64,000 bases of DNA from Diadema setosum (lineage: Eukaryota > Echinodermata > Echinoidea > Diadematoida > Diadematidae), in contig NC_092705.1 of the NCBI RefSeq assembly GCF_964275005.1, positions 12,587,912 to 12,651,911 on the forward strand, given 5' to 3'. Positions within the stretch are counted from its first letter, which is position 1, and each line of letters starts with the position of its first letter. Position numbers and translations under genes: made by a program. Below are positions 61,473 to 64,000 of this stretch, in pieces. The notes under the pieces were generated by a model. That model had not been told where the DNA came from, searched no databases, and saw only the letters and a list, made by a program, of their open reading frames with translations.

Positions 61473-61699
61473 AAACCGAGGACACACTGAGAACCGAGGA
61501 CGTCCTCGGTACGCAGACCATTCCAAACAGTCTGCTTTTGCATGCTTTTGCATGTAGGGATACATGTTTGTAGGTCCTCGATTAGTATTATTGTAATAAG
61601 TCCTCGGTTGGATGGTAATATAACAATGAGTCCTCGGTTGACAAGAGTCCTACTGACACACAGGTCTTCGGTTTATGTGGTAAAATAGGTACTTGGTTT
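61473..61699. repeat. Repeats of GTCCTCGGTT in both orientations
   Basis: AACCGAGGAC occurs at about 61473 and 61492, and GTCCTCGGTT or close variants at about 61502, 61574, 61608, 61631, 61664 and 61690, spaced about 25-35 bp. The orientation switches at a palindrome near 61492-61510 (ACCGAGGACGTCCTCGGT). Confidence 0.75.
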
Positions 61700-63047
61700 C
61701 CGCCATGGACGTGTATGTGTGTGTATGTGTGTGTGTTTCTCACTGACAAGATATGAATTAATTTCTCAAGTTGAGGAAAGGAAATAGATGTACCAAATCA
61801 AACTTTGAATTGTTGAAGTAAGTATGTCTTTACAGAAGTTAACAAGACTTGATAGACAAGAACAGAATAACTTGTAATTGAATAATGTGCTAAAAAAAAA
61901 GAGAGAGAATTCAGTTGATATCTTGTAAAAGACAAAAATAAACCCAGTGTTCTATTTTCACCCAACTGCGGAGGAAATGCGTGTAAAGTGACAAATGCAC
62001 TCCTTATCTAAGTTTTGAGAGTAGCACTAAAGATAGACCCAAGTATACATGTACATGCACGGTACAAGCCATTTAATGACGTTGTTACATGTGTGCAAGG
62101 CCTCAGTCACAGGTGTTCTGGATTCGGTATTCAGAATTAGCTGGCACAAGGCAAATGTTTGTTGCCATGGTGATAGACTAATTACCCACTTGGAGTCACA
62201 CCCACAAGGTGATAGTTATGAAGACAAGATTTTTTTTTTTTTTTTTTAATTAGGTGGAGAACATACACGGCCCCTTAGGCATAGTTCATTATAACTGAAA
62301 AGACAATCACCACACCAGCTGCTCACTTCAAAGGTCTAAATATATGCATATTTTACACTACTACGAGCCCAAGGATAGTGTTAGCTTGGACAAAGCACAT
62401 TCAGTGCAAGTGCAGTGTGATTTGAAATTGTGACCCTGAAAGCTGATGTTACATTGAGTATGAATTCTAGTAGTTATGGGGGGGGGGGGGGTAGGATTGG
62501 TAGAATGATGTTGAACATGAGTAGTGGTCTTCTTTTTACAGCTTTTATAGACCCATTCTTTTGTTCTGTGTCAAGTTGCCTTTCTCTTATTATCCAGCCG
62601 TGAGGAGTGTGAAAGTGTGGATGAAAACGTCATGGAAACAATACCAACTGCTACCAGAAGTTTAACACTTTGACATTTAAAGCACACATAGAAAATTGTT
62701 CATGAGTGTACTAAAGTTTGGGTCACTTTGGTTAATAGTCAAGCCGAAGTCTTACAAGCAAAGGGTTAAATCAGTGCACAAAGTTAGCTTGCCATAAACA
62801 TATTTGATATGCCTTTTTTTTATTCAGTTATAAAATGTAGTTGTTAAATGAAAAATGGATGCATATTTTTTTCATAAAGTAGATTTCAAAAGCATACTTA
62901 GTCTATGCAATTTCTGTATTTTTAACTCACACACAAGTTTCTTTGACTTTTTTTTTCATGGGCTTTGTGTTTCCGCCTTTCAGAATGAATTTCGATCTGT
63001 TGGGTTTTGCAGCCCTTCTTATAACTGCTCGGCATTATTGCGCCTAG

Positions 63048-63257
63048 GCTTTTTTCAGACCCGGTTGCCGCCGTGGAGATCTACCCCGGAGATGGATCAG
63101 TGATTGTGTCCTGTGATGGCCGCGGCTCCTTCTTCAGACTGGTCAGACCGGGGCCGGAAGGAACGCAGGAGGAACGCATGATATCCTCGGTCAGTCTGCC
63201 GCCTGATGTCCGGCACTCCGAGTACAGCGTTGCGGACATTGTCCATAGAGGCATGAG
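63048..63257 (+). CDS. C5orf34: C5orf34 homologue, coding exon 4
   Basis: Joining to exon 3 gives YR|LFSDPVAAVEIYPGDGS, which aligns without a gap to YRLTHQNMNSIEIYSGDGS in vertebrate C5orf34. This fixes the acceptor at CGCCTAG (63046-63047) rather than the stronger-looking TTTTTTCAG ten or eleven bases later, which would break the frame from exon 3. Further matches are LPPD and a hydrophobic stretch ending in HRGMR. The donor is GAG|GTGAGG at 63258, phase 2. This begins the second conserved part of the protein. Confidence 0.83.
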
Positions 63258-63856
63258 GTGAGGGGGGCATGTTGTCACCAACGACAGAAATTGGTGGAAA
63301 GGTTTAGAGTTAAAACTAATAGGGTGCACTGTCAGAGATGATTTTAACAATCTTGAGCTCCTTTATTGCCCTTGACTTTCAACCCATCCCTTTTGATTTC
63401 TTTGTTCTGTGTCCCTATATAGCCCTCTCCTGACTGTATTTGTTGTGTGTAGTCCGTTATGTGATTGCTTTCCCTGCCTGTTTGTCACTTTGCCCCTGAC
63501 GAAAATTCTGCTAGGATCAAAAGCTCAGGCCCCTTTTGACTCCAATCTCTAGATCCTAACAAATGTATATGTAGTTGCAGAAGTCTACAGCACTGTAAAT
63601 TGATCTCAAGGGTTTTTATGCTTTTTGTGGTCTAGTATAACATAATCTGTACCACGCATTCTAGGAGCCATGTCAACATTTCTATGTCAATCTCATTCTC
63701 ACAGTTACATAACATTATTTTTCTTCTACTCTAATAGGGATAATAATGATTCTAAAGTATAGTTTTAAGGTTTCCAGTGGTCGAGCAGACTTAGCCTTGA
63801 ATTTTGGTGCCTATTGGGTCAACATCCTTTCTTCCCCCCTCCCCCCCCCCCCACAG

Positions 63857-63923
63857 GTTGTTGCAGTATGTGATGGTCAGTGAAAGGTTTCTGACCCCAG
63901 ATGTGGACATTTGCTGCTGGAAG
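63857..63923 (+). CDS. C5orf34: C5orf34 homologue, coding exon 5 (gene continues)
   Basis: A 67-bp exon after CCCCCCACAG, with donor AAG|GTAAGT at 63924 in phase 0. It reads LLQYVMVSERFLTPDVDICC then WK, matching ILQH...RICCWK of vertebrate C5orf34. The remaining C-terminal exons lie beyond the right edge. The intron before it (63258-63856) has no other feature except a C run at 63835-63851, which doubles as the pyrimidine tract. Confidence 0.85.
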
Positions 63924-64000
63924 GTAAGTTTAACCCGCAGCCTGTCACATGTCACGCATACAGTCGCTGCCGCCTAACCGTCTCCGGACTACCACTTCAA

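Larger units (their letters stand above)
54708..63047 (+). other. Intron 3 of the C5orf34 homologue, 8.3 kb
   Basis: Large intron carrying at least five transposon-like elements and three CTAT microsatellites listed separately. Between them (55887-57554, 60782-61472, 61700-63047) the sequence is AT-rich with A, T, G and C homopolymers and no supported exon. An extra small exon cannot be excluded, but joining 54707 to 63048 leaves no gap against the vertebrate protein. Confidence 0.7.

Overview
This is eukaryotic, animal-type DNA. Genes are sparse, coding blocks carry GT/AG splice sites, and most of the window is AT-rich noncoding sequence full of microsatellites and short non-autonomous transposons. 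The deepest protein match is to the animal protein C5orf34. That match, the repeat style and the frequent motif TAGGCCTA suggest a marine invertebrate deuterostome, most likely an echinoderm such as a sea urchin; the taxon is inference.

Three protein genes can be supported. (1) 5.5-6.9 kb, minus strand: a small PTB/PID-domain adaptor in one coding exon, with a 5' UTR splice acceptor and a TATA/CCAAT promoter at 6834-6889. (2) 40.5-42.4 kb, minus strand: an intronless 614-residue B-box, coiled-coil, beta-propeller-like protein of the TRIM type without a RING. (3) 52.1 kb to the right edge, plus strand: the first five coding exons (473 codons) of a C5orf34 homologue. Every exon junction keeps phase, and the gene runs off the window. 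One tRNA-Thr(AGU)-like Pol III gene sits inside a perfect 49-bp inverted repeat at 39.45-39.66 kb. The protein genes look unrelated to one another; there is no operon or cluster logic.

The rest is a dense repeat landscape. The commonest theme is foldback elements whose ends read TTAA, often TTAAAGG, as expected for piggyBac-type target sites: four related copies between 8.5 and 18.4 kb, a different 364-bp foldback at 14.1 kb, a 0.63-kb family at 31.5 and 47.8 kb, and single elements at 51.65, 55.1 and 59.8 kb. The 51.65-kb element ends 55 bp before the C5orf34 start codon. Two pogo/Tigger-like elements with TA target duplications (37.4 and 60.4 kb), hAT-like elements (54, 57.6 and 58.2 kb), LINE 3' tails, short CCANGGAG hairpins and several odd degenerate tandem repeats fill much of the remainder. 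No bacterial-type system, CRISPR array, virus or autonomous transposase gene was found. The most unusual material is the palindromic tRNA element, the short hairpin family and the tandem/inverted motif arrays at 14.5, 34.1, 44.6 and 61.5 kb.
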